Below, piece by piece: positions 36,451-45,265 of a DNA stretch of 64,000 nucleotides. A program made the translations under genes and the position numbers. Under the pieces are notes generated by a model. That model did no database searches. It saw nothing but the letters and a program-made list of their open reading frames with translations, and had not been told where the DNA came from. The DNA is from Paracoccus seriniphilus (GTDB lineage Bacteria; Pseudomonadota; Alphaproteobacteria; Rhodobacterales; Rhodobacteraceae): NCBI RefSeq assembly GCF_028553745.1, contig NZ_CP067131.1, positions 385,298 to 449,297 of the forward strand. Direction: 5' to 3'. Within the stretch, counting starts at the first letter, position 1; each line of letters opens with the position of its first letter.

Positions 36451-37482
36451 TCAGACCGGACGGGTGGACTCACGGATCATCAATTCATAGCCCAGATCGA
36501 GGTGACGCTGGTCGACCGAACCCGGCTGGGCTATTTCAGCCAGCAACATGGCAATGGCGCGCGCGCCGATTTCATGGCGCGGCGTTGCAACCGCCGTCAG
36601 CGCGGGCACCATCTGGCGCACCATCTCGATATCGTTATAGCTGCAGATTCCCATCTGATCTGGAACCGGAATATTGCGCCGCTTGGCCTCCATCAGCGCC
36701 CCGACGGCCAGGTCGTCATTGTTGCACATCACCGCGTCGATATCCGGGGCACGGGAAAGAAGCTGTTCCATCAGATAGCGCCCCATGCCCACCGAGGACG
36801 GCTGCGGCGTGGTGATGATGCGCCTGTCATCCAGCACCCCCGCGCTGGCGGTGAATTCACGAAAGGTGGCCAGCCTGCGTTGTGCGCGGGGATCCATGCG
36901 CGCACTGATGAACCCGGGGCGCCGATAGCCGCAATCCAGAAGGTGCCGCGCACCGCTGCGCACCGCGGCCAACTGATCGAAACCGACGCTCATGTCCACG
37001 GCTCCGGGCGAGATTTCCATGATCTGCACGACCGGACAGGACGCCGATTCCAGCAATGCCCGCCCTGCCGGTGTCTGATCCATCGACGAAACGATCAATC
37101 CGGCCGGGCGCTGGCTGAGGAAATTGCGGATCAGCCCTTCTTCTTCCAGCGCGCTATAGCGATAATTGCCGATCTGTATGAAGAATCTTGTCCCTTCAAC
37201 CCCCTCATAGACGCCGCGCAAGACATCGGAAAAGACATTGTTGGTCAGAGAGGGCACCAACAGGCCAATGGTCGAGGTGCTGTGTGACGCCAATGCCGAC
37301 GCCGCCGGATCGGGTGTATATCCCAGCCGGGAGATCGCCTCTTCGACCTTGCGCCGCGCGGTCTCGGAGACGATTTCAGGCGACCGGATCGTGCGCGATA
37401 CGGTGATCGCGCTAACACCAGCTTCTCGGGCAACATCAACCAATGTCGGCCTTTTCGAACGGCCTTTTGTCTTTCGCACCAT
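36451..37482 (-). CDS. LacI-family transcriptional regulator (gluconate/galactonate type)
   Basis: A 343-residue LacI regulator. ATG 37482 is preferred; a longer frame to 37539 adds an unlikely N-terminal tail. The helix-turn-helix is TLVDVAREAGVSAITVSRTI, and the sensor domain shows IGLLVPSLTNNVFSDVLRGV and GICSYNDIEMVRQMVPALTA. The overall style is that of regulators near sugar-acid genes. It is divergent from the TRAP importer and sugar-acid dehydratase operon, its likely target. Confidence 0.92.
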   Translation of the reverse strand: MVRKTKGRSKRPTLVDVAREAGVSAITVSRTIRSPEIVSETARRKVEEAISRLGYTPDPAASALASHSTSTIGLLVPSLTNNVFSDVLRGVYEGVEGTRFFIQIGNYRYSALEEEGLIRNFLSQRPAGLIVSSMDQTPAGRALLESASCPVVQIMEISPGAVDMSVGFDQLAAVRSGARHLLDCGYRRPGFISARMDPRAQRRLATFREFTASAGVLDDRRIITTPQPSSVGMGRYLMEQLLSRAPDIDAVMCNNDDLAVGALMEAKRRNIPVPDQMGICSYNDIEMVRQMVPALTAVATPRHEIGARAIAMLLAEIAQPGSVDQRHLDLGYELMIRESTRPV

Positions 37483-37534
37483 GGCGTATCGCTTTCCTAT
37501 TCGCGGGGGCATTCTTGCCGAACCACCGGAATCA

Positions 37535-37578
37535 TTCAAGAATTACTTGAAGATACAATATGTTCAGCTTGAACTGAA
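37535..37578. promoter_or_regulatory. Two small dyads in the LacI/TRAP divergent promoter
   Basis: The 277-base space between the LacI start and dctP holds TTCAAG-AATTA-CTTGAA (37535-37551) and the overlapping dyad GTTCA-GCT-TGAAC (37562-37574), which lies inside TTCAG-CTTGAA-CTGAA (37563-37578). Both could be operator half-site pairs. Nothing else recognisable was seen in this stretch. Confidence 0.4.
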
Positions 37579-37759
37579 TGATCTGAGCGTTCCGATTTCA
37601 ACCAACATGTCGGTGACTGCACCGCATGAACGCCAGCCAGGGCAATCAGCGCCACAAAAATGATTGCGCTGTCATTTTATGTCACGTATCGTGCCGCAGA
37701 CTCGCAGCCCGGACAGATTCCCGTGCCCGAGCACGTTGAAATTAGGGAGGAGCCCTGCC

Positions 37760-38788
37760 ATGACCCTGACTCGCCGCAGCCTGTTTCTTGGAACCGCCGT
37801 TGCACTTGCCCTCGGCGGCGCCGCGCAAGCCCAGGAATTCACTTTCCGCATTCAATCCTCGGACCCCGCCGGCAACACGAACTTCGTGCTGCAAAAGGAA
37901 TGGGCCGAAATGGTGTCGGAAAAGACCGATGGTCGCGTCGCCGTCGAGATGTTGCCCGTCGAAACCATCGTCGCCCATTCCGAAACGATGGATGCTGTCG
38001 CCGCGGGCATTCTGGACGGCCATTTCACCGACACATCCTATGCCTCGGGCAAGGATCCGGCTTTCGGCCTGATCGCGAACCCGGTGGGTGCATGGTCCTC
38101 GCCTGATCAGATGTTCGACTTCATGGAAAACGGCGGCGGCAAGGAACTGATGAATGAAATGCTCGAGCCCTATGGCCTGCATTTCATCGGTGCGACGACC
38201 CCGGGCCTTGAAGCCTTTGTCTCCAAGGTGCCGCTGGATGGCGTGGATGATCTGAAGGGCCTGAAACTGCGTGCCCCCGAAGGCATGGTGCAGAATGTCT
38301 TTGCTGCAGCCGGTGCCTCGCCTGTGAACCTGCCCGGATCCGAGGTCTTTACCTCGCTGGACAAGGGCGTGATTGACGCCGCCGACTATAACACATTTTC
38401 GACCAATGCTGCACAGGGCCTGCATGATGTGGCAAAGCATCCGGTCTATCCGGGCTTTCACTCGATGCCCCTGATCGAGGTGTCCGTCAACAAGGCCAAA
38501 TGGGATTCTCTGCCCGACGATCTGAAAACCGCAATGGAGGATTCGGTGCGCGAATTCGCGACCTATCAGTCCGAGACGGTTCTCAAGCGCGACATGGAGG
38601 CCGTGGAAGAGGCGAAGGCCGGTGGCGAAATCACCGTGCACGACTGGTCTGATGAAGACCGCGCCAAGTTCCGCGCCATCGCCCGCAGCCAATGGGAAAA
38701 GGCTGCGCAGGCTTCGGAAAACTCGCAGAAGGTCTATGATCTGCTGACCACCTATCTGGTCGAAAACGGCCTGATGGCCGAAGACTGA
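37760..38788 (+). CDS. dctP: TRAP transporter substrate-binding protein, DctP type
   Basis: A 342-residue periplasmic protein of a TRAP importer. The start at 37760 has a strong GGGAGGAG site. The leader MTLTRRSLFLGTAVALALGG has a twin-Arg followed by SLFLG, so Tat export is possible as well as Sec; cleavage is likely after AQA. The conserved carboxylate-binding Arg is expected in LKGLKLRAPEGMV (about residue 170). TRAP systems import organic or sugar acids with sodium. The dehydratase downstream points to a sugar acid. Confidence 0.93.
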   Translation: MTLTRRSLFLGTAVALALGGAAQAQEFTFRIQSSDPAGNTNFVLQKEWAEMVSEKTDGRVAVEMLPVETIVAHSETMDAVAAGILDGHFTDTSYASGKDPAFGLIANPVGAWSSPDQMFDFMENGGGKELMNEMLEPYGLHFIGATTPGLEAFVSKVPLDGVDDLKGLKLRAPEGMVQNVFAAAGASPVNLPGSEVFTSLDKGVIDAADYNTFSTNAAQGLHDVAKHPVYPGFHSMPLIEVSVNKAKWDSLPDDLKTAMEDSVREFATYQSETVLKRDMEAVEEAKAGGEITVHDWSDEDRAKFRAIARSQWEKAAQASENSQKVYDLLTTYLVENGLMAED

Positions 38789-38811
38789 TCACGCTTTCCC
38801 TGAACATATCG

Positions 38812-38837
38812 CCCCCGGCCGCATGCCGGGGGTTTTT
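38812..38837 (+). terminator. Intrinsic terminator-like hairpin inside the TRAP operon
   Basis: An 8-base perfect GC stem (CCCCCGGC and GCCGGGGG) with a 5-base loop is followed directly by TTTTT. It has all parts of a rho-independent terminator, yet sits between dctP and dctQ. Partial termination would yield more binding protein than membrane subunits. Confidence 0.8.
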
Positions 38838-38867
38838 CCACCTCAAGACCAGAGGCCGTATGCGCCC

Positions 38868-39431
38868 ATGACCGATGTCATCGACGAAACTCTCGCCAGC
38901 CATAACCAGACACCCGAAGCCGTGCCCGAAGCCGGACTGTTCGGGAAAGCCGTCAATGCCATCGGCCTGCTGTTCGCCATCGGCATTCTCGCCTCGGCCG
39001 GACTGTTGTTCTACGAGGTGGTGATGCGCTACGTCTTCAATGCGCCCACACGCTGGGTGCATGAAACGGTCGTATTCCTCAGTGCCCTCGCCTTCGTTTA
39101 TGGTGGCCTCTACGCTGCCGCCATCGACAAGCATATCCGCGTGGTCATCTTCTACGACCGGCTGTCGGCGGGCATGAAGCGGGTCTTCAACATATTGATC
39201 TCGCTGACCTGCCTGATCGCATCGCTGTTCTTTGCATGGGCCGCATGGCTGAGTGTCAAACGCGCGGCGTGGACTCCGCAGGGCGACTTTCGACTGGAAA
39301 CCTCGGGCTCGGCCTGGAACCCGCCCTATCCGGGGCTGCTGAAAATCTTCCTTCTGATCATCCTGGTCCTTCTGGTCGTCCAGTTCACGATCTTCACGAT
39401 AAACTACCTGCGCAGGAAGGGCCAAGCCTGA
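38868..39431 (+). CDS. dctQ: TRAP transporter small permease, DctQ type
   Basis: A 187-residue membrane protein with four helices, the usual DctQ layout, including IGLLFAIGILASAGLLFYEV and a conserved RWVHETVVFLSALAFVYGG segment. ATG 38868 is preferred over an in-frame start at 38823 inside the terminator-like hairpin. Its TGA stop overlaps the dctM ATG by one base. Confidence 0.92.
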   Translation: MTDVIDETLASHNQTPEAVPEAGLFGKAVNAIGLLFAIGILASAGLLFYEVVMRYVFNAPTRWVHETVVFLSALAFVYGGLYAAAIDKHIRVVIFYDRLSAGMKRVFNILISLTCLIASLFFAWAAWLSVKRAAWTPQGDFRLETSGSAWNPPYPGLLKIFLLIILVLLVVQFTIFTINYLRRKGQA

Positions 39432-40747
39432 TGGATTTCCTCTTCGATTTTCAGTCGCTTGGCATTGGCGGCGCGACGCTGGCCATGTTTGTCATGCTGA
39501 TGGCGCTGCTGCTTACGGGCATGCCGCTGGCTTTCGTGACCCTGCTGGTCGCGCTGATCTTTGCGCTTGGCTGGTTCGGCCCCATGGCGGTTCCCCTGAT
39601 CACCTCGCGAATCTTCAGCTTCGTCAACAGCTTTGTCTTCGTCTCGGTGCCGATGTTCGTTCTGATGGCGGCAATCCTTGACCGATCCGGCATCGCTCGG
39701 GACCTGTTTGACGCCATGAAGGTGCTGGCCGGGCGTATCCGGGGCGGTGTCGCCATCCAGACATTGCTGGTGGCCGTCGTGCTGGCAGCCATGTCCGGCA
39801 TCATCGGCGGCGAGGTCATCCTGCTGGGCCTGCTGGCCCTGCCGCAGATGCTGAGGCTTGGCTATGATCGCAATCTGGCCATCGGGGTCTGCTGCGCCGG
39901 CGGTGCGCTTGGCACCATGGTGCCGCCCTCGATCGTCCTGATCATCTATGGGCTGACCGCCAATGTCTCGGTCGGCGATCTGTTCTCTGCCGCCTTCCTG
40001 CCCGGCCTGATGCTGGCGGGCTTCTATGCCGCCTATATCCTGATCCGTGCCTATATGAACCCGGCGCTGGCCCCCATTGCCGAACCCGAAGATATCACTC
40101 GCGCGGAAAAGCTGCGCCTGCTCAAGGGTCTGTTCCTGCCGATCCTCGTGGTCATCTTCGTGCTTGGTTCGATCTATGGCGGGATCGCCTCGGTAACCGA
40201 AGCCTCGGCCATTGGCGTGATCGGCGTCACCCTCTCTACCATCATCCGGGGCGAGTTCACCGTCGATCTGATGATCGGCGCCGCCAAACAGACCCTGCGC
40301 ACAGTGGGGATGATCGTCTGGATCGGCATTGGGGCCTCGGCCCTGGTCGGCGTGTTCAACCTGATGGGCGGCATCAATTTCGTGTCCAACCTGATCACCG
40401 GGATTTCCGACAATCCCACCGTGGTGATCCTGTTCATGATGGCGATCCTTTTCGTGCTTGGGATGTTCCTCGACTGGGTAGGGATTGCCCTGCTGTGCAT
40501 GCCCATCTTCGTGCCCATCGTGCGCGACATGGGTTACGATCCGGTCTGGTTCGGCGTCGTCTTCGCCATGAACATGCAGGTCAGTTTCCTGTCCCCGCCC
40601 TTCGGACCCGCGGCCTTCTATCTGAAATCGGTTGCCCCACCCGATATTTCGCTGGGGGATATCTTCCGCTCGCTGCTGCCTTTCATCGGCATGCAGATTC
40701 TTGCCGTTGCCCTTTTGATCGCCTTCCCGGGCATCACTGGTCATTAA
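39431..40747 (+). CDS. dctM: TRAP transporter large permease, DctM type
   Basis: A 438-residue membrane protein of the ion-transporter superfamily with about 12 helices. The start overlaps the dctQ stop (TGATG); an in-frame start at 39236 lies inside dctQ and is rejected. DctM landmarks include GMPLAFVTLLVALIFALGW, GGALGTMVPPSIVLIIYG and FLSPPFGPAAFYLK. It forms the transport channel with DctQ. Confidence 0.95.
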   Translation: MDFLFDFQSLGIGGATLAMFVMLMALLLTGMPLAFVTLLVALIFALGWFGPMAVPLITSRIFSFVNSFVFVSVPMFVLMAAILDRSGIARDLFDAMKVLAGRIRGGVAIQTLLVAVVLAAMSGIIGGEVILLGLLALPQMLRLGYDRNLAIGVCCAGGALGTMVPPSIVLIIYGLTANVSVGDLFSAAFLPGLMLAGFYAAYILIRAYMNPALAPIAEPEDITRAEKLRLLKGLFLPILVVIFVLGSIYGGIASVTEASAIGVIGVTLSTIIRGEFTVDLMIGAAKQTLRTVGMIVWIGIGASALVGVFNLMGGINFVSNLITGISDNPTVVILFMMAILFVLGMFLDWVGIALLCMPIFVPIVRDMGYDPVWFGVVFAMNMQVSFLSPPFGPAAFYLKSVAPPDISLGDIFRSLLPFIGMQILAVALLIAFPGITGH

Positions 40748-40762
40748 CCTTCGGAGCTATCC

Positions 40763-42559
40763 ATGACAGACAGCACACGCAAACCTCTTCGTTCCGAAAG
40801 CTGGTTCAACGATCTGGCCGATCCCGAGATGACCGCGCTCTATCTGGAGCGTTACCTGAACTATGGGCTGACGCTGGAAGAATTGCGCTCGGGCAAGCCG
40901 ATCATCGGCATTGCCCAGACAGGTTCCGACCTGTCTCCCTGCAATCGCCATCATGTCGAACTGGCCAAGCGCACCCGCGACGGCATCATCGCTGCCGGTG
41001 GCATTCCACTGGAAATTCCCGTCCATCCGATCCAGGAAACCGGCAAGCGACCCACGGCGATGCTGGATCGAAATCTCGCCTATCTCAGCCTTGTCGAAAG
41101 CCTTTATGGCTATCCCATCGACGGGGTGGTCCTGACGATTGGCTGCGACAAGACCACGCCCGCGCTGCTGATGGCTGCCGCCACGGTGAACATCCCCGCC
41201 ATCGCCTTTTCGGTCGGCCCGATGCTGAATGGATGGCACAAGGGCGAGCGCGCAGGATCGGGCGCGATCATCTGGAAAGCCCGCGAAAAATACGCCACGG
41301 GGGAAATTGACGGCGAAGGCTTCCTGAACATGGCCGCGGCTTCGGCACCTTCGGTGGGCTATTGCAACACCATGGGCACGGCTTCGACGATGAATTCGCT
41401 GGCCGAGGCGCTTGGCATGCAACTGCCCGGATCGGCCTCGATTCCGGCCCCCTATCGCGAACGCGGCCAGATGGCCTATTACACCGGCAGGCGCATTGTC
41501 GATATGGTCCGCGAGGATCTGCGACCCTCGCATGTCATGACCCGCGAGGCCTTTGAAAACGCCATCGTCGTCAATTCGGCCATTGGCGGATCGACGAATG
41601 CGCCAATTCATCTGGTCGCGATCGCCAAACATCTGGGCATCGAGATCAGTAACGCCGATTGGGAAAAGATCGGCTATGAGGTTCCGCTGCTGGCCAACGT
41701 CCAGCCTGCCGGCGCCTATCTGTCCGAGGACTTCCATCTGGCAGGCGGTCTTCCGGCCGTAGTCGCCGAATTGCTGCGCGGCGGGCTGATCCCCCATCCC
41801 GATGCGATCACGGTGACGGGCGAGGCCTTTGGCGGGCTCTATGCGGATGCGCCCTGCGAAAACAGCGATGTGATCCGCACTCTGGATCGTGCGCTGACCG
41901 ACAAGGCCGGCTTCCTGAACATGTCGGGCAATCTCTTTGACACGGCGATCATGAAGACCTCGGTCATCACCGATGACTTCCGCGCACGCTATCTGTCCAA
42001 TGACGCCGATCCCATGGCCTTTGAAGGTCCGGCCTTTGTCTTTGACGGCCCCGAGGACTTCCACAAGCGCATCGACGATCCGGCGTTGGGCATCACCGCC
42101 GATAGCATCCTCGTGATGCGTGGTGCAGGCCCCAAGGGCTATCCGGGCGGTGCCGAAGTGGTGAACATGCGCCCGCCCTCCTACCTGATCAAGGAGGGCA
42201 TTCGTGGCCTGCCGTGTCTGGGTGACGGGCGGCAATCGGGGACCTCGGGTTCGGCCTCGATCCTGAACGCCTCGCCCGAGGCGGCCGATGGCGGCAATCT
42301 GGCCATTCTGCAGGATGGCGACCGGCTGCGGATCGATCTGAACACGCGTCAGGTGCAGTTGCTGCTGGACGACAAGGAAATCGCCGCCCGCCGTGCCGCG
42401 CTGGACGCTGCCGGAGGCTATAAGGTGCCCGAAAGCCAGTCGCCATGGCAGGCTATTTTCCGCGACCGCGTGCGCCAGTTCAGTGATGGCATGGTGCTGG
42501 ATGGGGCCGACCAGTTCCGCGACATCGGCAACAAGGCGCTGCCCCGCCACAGCCACTGA
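40763..42559 (+). CDS. IlvD/Edd-family sugar-acid dehydratase (pentonate/galactonate type)
   Basis: A 598-residue iron-sulfur dehydratase. The three cluster cysteines are expected in [22 protein letters not shown] and [12 protein letters not shown], all present. The C-terminal [20 protein letters not shown] is the mark of the arabinonate/xylonate/galactonate subgroup rather than of IlvD itself. Enzymes of this group convert aldonates to 2-keto-3-deoxy acids, and some accept D-galactonate. It is 15 bases after dctM, so the TRAP system probably imports its substrate. It may also provide the galactonate dehydratase absent from the galactoside operon. Confidence 0.9.
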   Translation: MTDSTRKPLRSESWFNDLADPEMTALYLERYLNYGLTLEELRSGKPIIGIAQTGSDLSPCNRHHVELAKRTRDGIIAAGGIPLEIPVHPIQETGKRPTAMLDRNLAYLSLVESLYGYPIDGVVLTIGCDKTTPALLMAAATVNIPAIAFSVGPMLNGWHKGERAGSGAIIWKAREKYATGEIDGEGFLNMAAASAPSVGYCNTMGTASTMNSLAEALGMQLPGSASIPAPYRERGQMAYYTGRRIVDMVREDLRPSHVMTREAFENAIVVNSAIGGSTNAPIHLVAIAKHLGIEISNADWEKIGYEVPLLANVQPAGAYLSEDFHLAGGLPAVVAELLRGGLIPHPDAITVTGEAFGGLYADAPCENSDVIRTLDRALTDKAGFLNMSGNLFDTAIMKTSVITDDFRARYLSNDADPMAFEGPAFVFDGPEDFHKRIDDPALGITADSILVMRGAGPKGYPGGAEVVNMRPPSYLIKEGIRGLPCLGDGRQSGTSGSASILNASPEAADGGNLAILQDGDRLRIDLNTRQVQLLLDDKEIAARRAALDAAGGYKVPESQSPWQAIFRDRVRQFSDGMVLDGADQFRDIGNKALPRHSH

Positions 42560-42584
42560 TCGGCGAACAGTCGGCAATCACAAC

Positions 42585-42614
42585 ATCCAAAGCCTGCAAG
42601 CGCAGGCTTTGGAT
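42585..42614. terminator. Perfect 13-bp stem-loop after the dehydratase gene
   Basis: Arms ATCCAAAGCCTGC and GCAGGCTTTGGAT with a 4-base loop (AAGC) form a perfect hairpin 25 bases beyond the dehydratase stop and before the stop of the convergent MerR gene. It probably ends both transcripts, though no T-run follows. Confidence 0.7.
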
Positions 42615-42693
42615 ATGCGGATCCGCTGCGGTTTCCTCGCTCGACAGCCAGATCGCCTCCCGCCGGGTCGCGATTGTCACGGGGGCTGACGGA

Positions 42694-43113
42694 TCAATGC
42701 TGATCGTGCAGGCAATTCGCGTGATCGGCCAGAACATTGATGACTTTGCAGTCGCAAATCCGCCCAGGGCTGCATTCGGAAATCATCCGACCCAGTTCTT
42801 CGCGCAGCGCCTGCAACTGGGCGATGCGACGGTCTACCTCGGCCAGATGCTCGCGCGCAATGCTGTCCGCCTCATGGCAGGACGCCTGGGGTTTCTCTGA
42901 CATGGCCAGCAATTCCCGGATCGCCGCGAGGTCAAAACCCAAGGCGCGGGCATGTCGAATGAAGCGCAACCGGTCAATATCGGCCTGATCATAGCGGCGC
43001 TGGTTGCCCGCGGTGCGGTCGCCTTCCGGGACCAGCCCGATCTTCTCGTAATAGCGAATGGTGGGCACCTTGATCCCGGTTTCCCGCGAAAGAGCTCCGA
43101 TTCCGATCTGCAT
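42694..43113 (-). CDS. MerR-family metal-responsive regulator (divalent-metal type)
   Basis: A 139-residue MerR regulator. ATG 43113 has a GAGAGG ribosome-binding site. The winged helix is IGALSRETGIKVPTIRYYEK, followed by the long dimer helix. Cysteines lie at 79, 114, 120, 122 and 134. A Cys at 79 is typical of sensors for divalent ions (ZntR, CadR, PbrR) and is Ser in copper sensors. The C-terminal SPGRICDC and ADHANC segments supply further ligands. Its most likely target in the window is the zinc/cadmium ATPase promoter at 48955-48985; its own promoter shows no such box. Confidence 0.88.
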   Translation of the reverse strand: MQIGIGALSRETGIKVPTIRYYEKIGLVPEGDRTAGNQRRYDQADIDRLRFIRHARALGFDLAAIRELLAMSEKPQASCHEADSIAREHLAEVDRRIAQLQALREELGRMISECSPGRICDCKVINVLADHANCLHDQH

Positions 43114-43176
43114 TTGGCACCTCTCTTTCCGCGACAATCAAACCTATCGGATACAGCCGGATAAAGCCTTGTCAAT

Positions 43177-43195
43177 CGTTCGATAATATCGAACG
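43177..43195. promoter_or_regulatory. 19-bp palindrome between MerR and YeiH genes
   Basis: CGTTCGATA and TATCGAACG are perfect 9-base arms around one central A. The dyad lies 64 bases upstream of the MerR start and 81 bases upstream of the YeiH-type start. It could serve either gene. It does not look like the 19-base-spacer promoters used by MerR proteins. Confidence 0.6.
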
Positions 43196-43275
43196 GTTCG
43201 CAAATTATAATCAATTGGATTGTTTAATTGTCGTGAACTACCTGTGGCGCCACCACCAAGACAGGACAACTGGAC

Positions 43276-44328
43276 ATGAGTACTCCCAGCACCGAGCATT
43301 TCGATGCCCCCCCTATCGCAGCCGCGCCTGCGGATCACGGTGCGCGATCCGTTCTGCCCGGTCTGGCATTGACCGCGCTGATCGCCGCTGCGGCCTTTGG
43401 CCTGCGCCTGCTGCCAGGCTTTTCGGCGCTAAGCCCCCTTATCCTTGCGATCCTGATCGGCATGGTGATCCACAATCTGCGCGGCACACCCGCCATCGCC
43501 AAACCGGGCGTCAAGTTCAGCCTGAAGCGCGTGTTGCGCGCCGGGATCGTGCTGCTGGGTCTGCAACTGACGTTTCAACAGGTCATGCAGGTCGGCGGCA
43601 TTGGCGTGACAGTGGTCATCGTGACGCTGGTGGCAACATTTGCCTTCACGACATGGCTGGGCAAGCTGCTGAAGGTCGACGCGGGGCTGACGCAGCTGAT
43701 CGCTGCAGGCAGCTCGATTTGTGGTGCCTCGGCGGTGATCGCAACGAATACGGTTACCCGCGCTCGTGACGAGGATGTCGCCTATGCAGTTGCCTGCGTG
43801 ACCATCTTCGGTTCTCTTTCGATGGTGCTGATGCCGCTGATCGGAGGTTTCCTGGGCATGGACGCGCATGCGTTCGGACTGTGGACAGGCTCATCGATTC
43901 ACGAGGTCGCACAGGTTGTTGCCGCCGCCTATGCGCGCGGGCAAGAGGCCGGAGAATTCGGCACCCTGGCCAAGCTGACCCGCGTGATGCTGCTGGCGCC
44001 GATGGTGCTGATGCTGGGCGTGGCGGCCGCACGGCGGATGCGCCAGTCCGGTCAGGATCACGATGGCGGCGGCATCCCGATCCCGTGGTTCGTCCTGGGC
44101 TTTCTGGTCATGGTCGGTCTGGCCAGCACCGGCTGGTTGCCCGAAGATCTTGCCCCCTATTCCACCAGCGCAACGCAATTCATGCTTGCCATGGCCCTTG
44201 CTGCCATGGGACTTGAAACAGATCTGCGCAAGTTGGTGGCCGAGGGGCCGCGCCCAGCCCTGCTGGGGGCCGGTGCCTGGTTGTTCATCTCTGCGCTCAG
44301 TCTGGGATTGGTATTGATCACGACATGA
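43276..44328 (+). CDS. YeiH-family putative sulfur-anion exporter
   Basis: A 350-residue membrane protein of the YeiH/UPF0324 family with about ten helices, starting after a hydrophilic N-terminal tail. Family blocks are LLPGFSALSPLILAILIGMV, AGSSICGASAVIATNTVTRA and WTGSSIHEVAQVVAAAYARG. E. coli yeiH neighbours yeiE, a LysR gene tied to sulfite stress, and some members are linked to export of sulfite or sulfonates. The LysR gene overlapping its end by 4 bases repeats that arrangement. Confidence 0.9.
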   Translation: MSTPSTEHFDAPPIAAAPADHGARSVLPGLALTALIAAAAFGLRLLPGFSALSPLILAILIGMVIHNLRGTPAIAKPGVKFSLKRVLRAGIVLLGLQLTFQQVMQVGGIGVTVVIVTLVATFAFTTWLGKLLKVDAGLTQLIAAGSSICGASAVIATNTVTRARDEDVAYAVACVTIFGSLSMVLMPLIGGFLGMDAHAFGLWTGSSIHEVAQVVAAAYARGQEAGEFGTLAKLTRVMLLAPMVLMLGVAAARRMRQSGQDHDGGGIPIPWFVLGFLVMVGLASTGWLPEDLAPYSTSATQFMLAMALAAMGLETDLRKLVAEGPRPALLGAGAWLFISALSLGLVLITT

Positions 44329-45203
44329 CGCTGGAACAGTTGCGCATCTTCATCGCCGTCGCCGAACGTCAGCATGTGACACAGGCGGCGGCGGCTTTGA
44401 ACCTGACACAAAGTGCAACCAGCGCCGCCATCTCGGCCCTTGAACAACGCCACGCCGTCCGCCTGTTCGACCGGGTCGGGCGGCGGATCGTTCTGACTGA
44501 TGCCGGACGGCAATTTCTCGATGAGGCCCGTGCCGTATTGGGTCGGGCGGAACAGGCCGAACGTCTGCTGGCCGATCTGGCGCAACTGCGGCGCGGCACG
44601 CTGCGACTGGGGGCCAGCCAGACAGTCGCCAATTACTGGCTGCCCGGCGTCATGCAGCGGTTCCACAATGAATACCCTGATTTTTCACTAAGCCTCACCA
44701 CCGGGAACACACAGGACATCGCGTCCATGGTGCAGGGCGCAACCATCGATCTGGGGTTTGTCGAAGGTGTGGTCGAGGCCCCGACCCTGTCCGTCACCAA
44801 GCTGACCGGTGACGAAATGGCTTTGGTGGTTGCCCCGGATCACCCCTGGGCCAGGACGCCGCCCCTGACCGCTGCTCAGTTGCAAGAGGGAACCTGGGTG
44901 CTGCGGGAGCCGGGCTCGGGCACCCGCGCCGTCTGGGAGGACCTTTTGAAGCGCAATGGGTTGGACAAGGCCTCGATGCGCGTCGCTTTCGAGTTGCCAT
45001 CGAACGAAGCGGTGCGCAGCGCCGTCAAGGCCGGCGGCGGTGCCGCCATTCTGTCCACACTTGTCATCCAGCCATTGCTGGAAAACGGGCGCATTGCGCG
45101 GGTCGATATCGACCTGCCGCAACGCAATTTCTTTGTCCTGCACCACAAGGAGCGACAAATTTCGTTGGCCGAGGCGCGATTTCTGGACTGCGCCCGGCCC
45201 TGA
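44325..45203 (+). CDS. LysR-family regulator (YeiE-like)
   Basis: A 292-residue LysR regulator with helix-turn-helix FIAVAERQHVTQAAAALNLT followed by QSATSAAISALEQRHAVRLF. The effector domain contains LRLGASQTVANYWLPGVMQR and LREPGSGTRAVWEDLL, the latter typical of the CysB/Cbl/YeiE branch that senses sulfur compounds. It overlaps the YeiH gene by 4 bases, an order also found with yeiE-yeiH in enterobacteria, though there they are divergent or adjacent rather than overlapping. Confidence 0.92.
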   Translation: MTLEQLRIFIAVAERQHVTQAAAALNLTQSATSAAISALEQRHAVRLFDRVGRRIVLTDAGRQFLDEARAVLGRAEQAERLLADLAQLRRGTLRLGASQTVANYWLPGVMQRFHNEYPDFSLSLTTGNTQDIASMVQGATIDLGFVEGVVEAPTLSVTKLTGDEMALVVAPDHPWARTPPLTAAQLQEGTWVLREPGSGTRAVWEDLLKRNGLDKASMRVAFELPSNEAVRSAVKAGGGAAILSTLVIQPLLENGRIARVDIDLPQRNFFVLHHKERQISLAEARFLDCARP

Positions 45204-45225
45204 CCCTTCCCGATGCAAAAGGGGC

Positions 45226-45258
45226 AAGCGCAGCAAACCGCGATGGTCTGCTGCGCTT
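45226..45258. terminator. Hairpin between convergent LysR and iolG-like genes
   Basis: A 14-base stem with one mismatch (outer arms AAGCGCAGCA and TGCTGCGCTT) and a 5-base loop lies between the LysR stop and the stop of the convergent oxidoreductase gene. On the plus strand it is preceded by an A-run, so on the minus strand a T-run follows, which favours termination of the iolG-like transcript too. Confidence 0.65.
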
Positions 45259-45265
45259 CACATGA

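Noticed and set aside
39404..40744. A 446-codon antisense frame over dctM, extremely rich in Asp, His, Gln and Gly
   Set aside because: That composition is what hydrophobic membrane codons give when read backward. No family resemblance.
40757..42577. A 606-codon antisense frame over the sugar-acid dehydratase
   Set aside because: The plus-strand dehydratase has all family motifs; the antisense frame mirrors it almost end to end and shows no motif.
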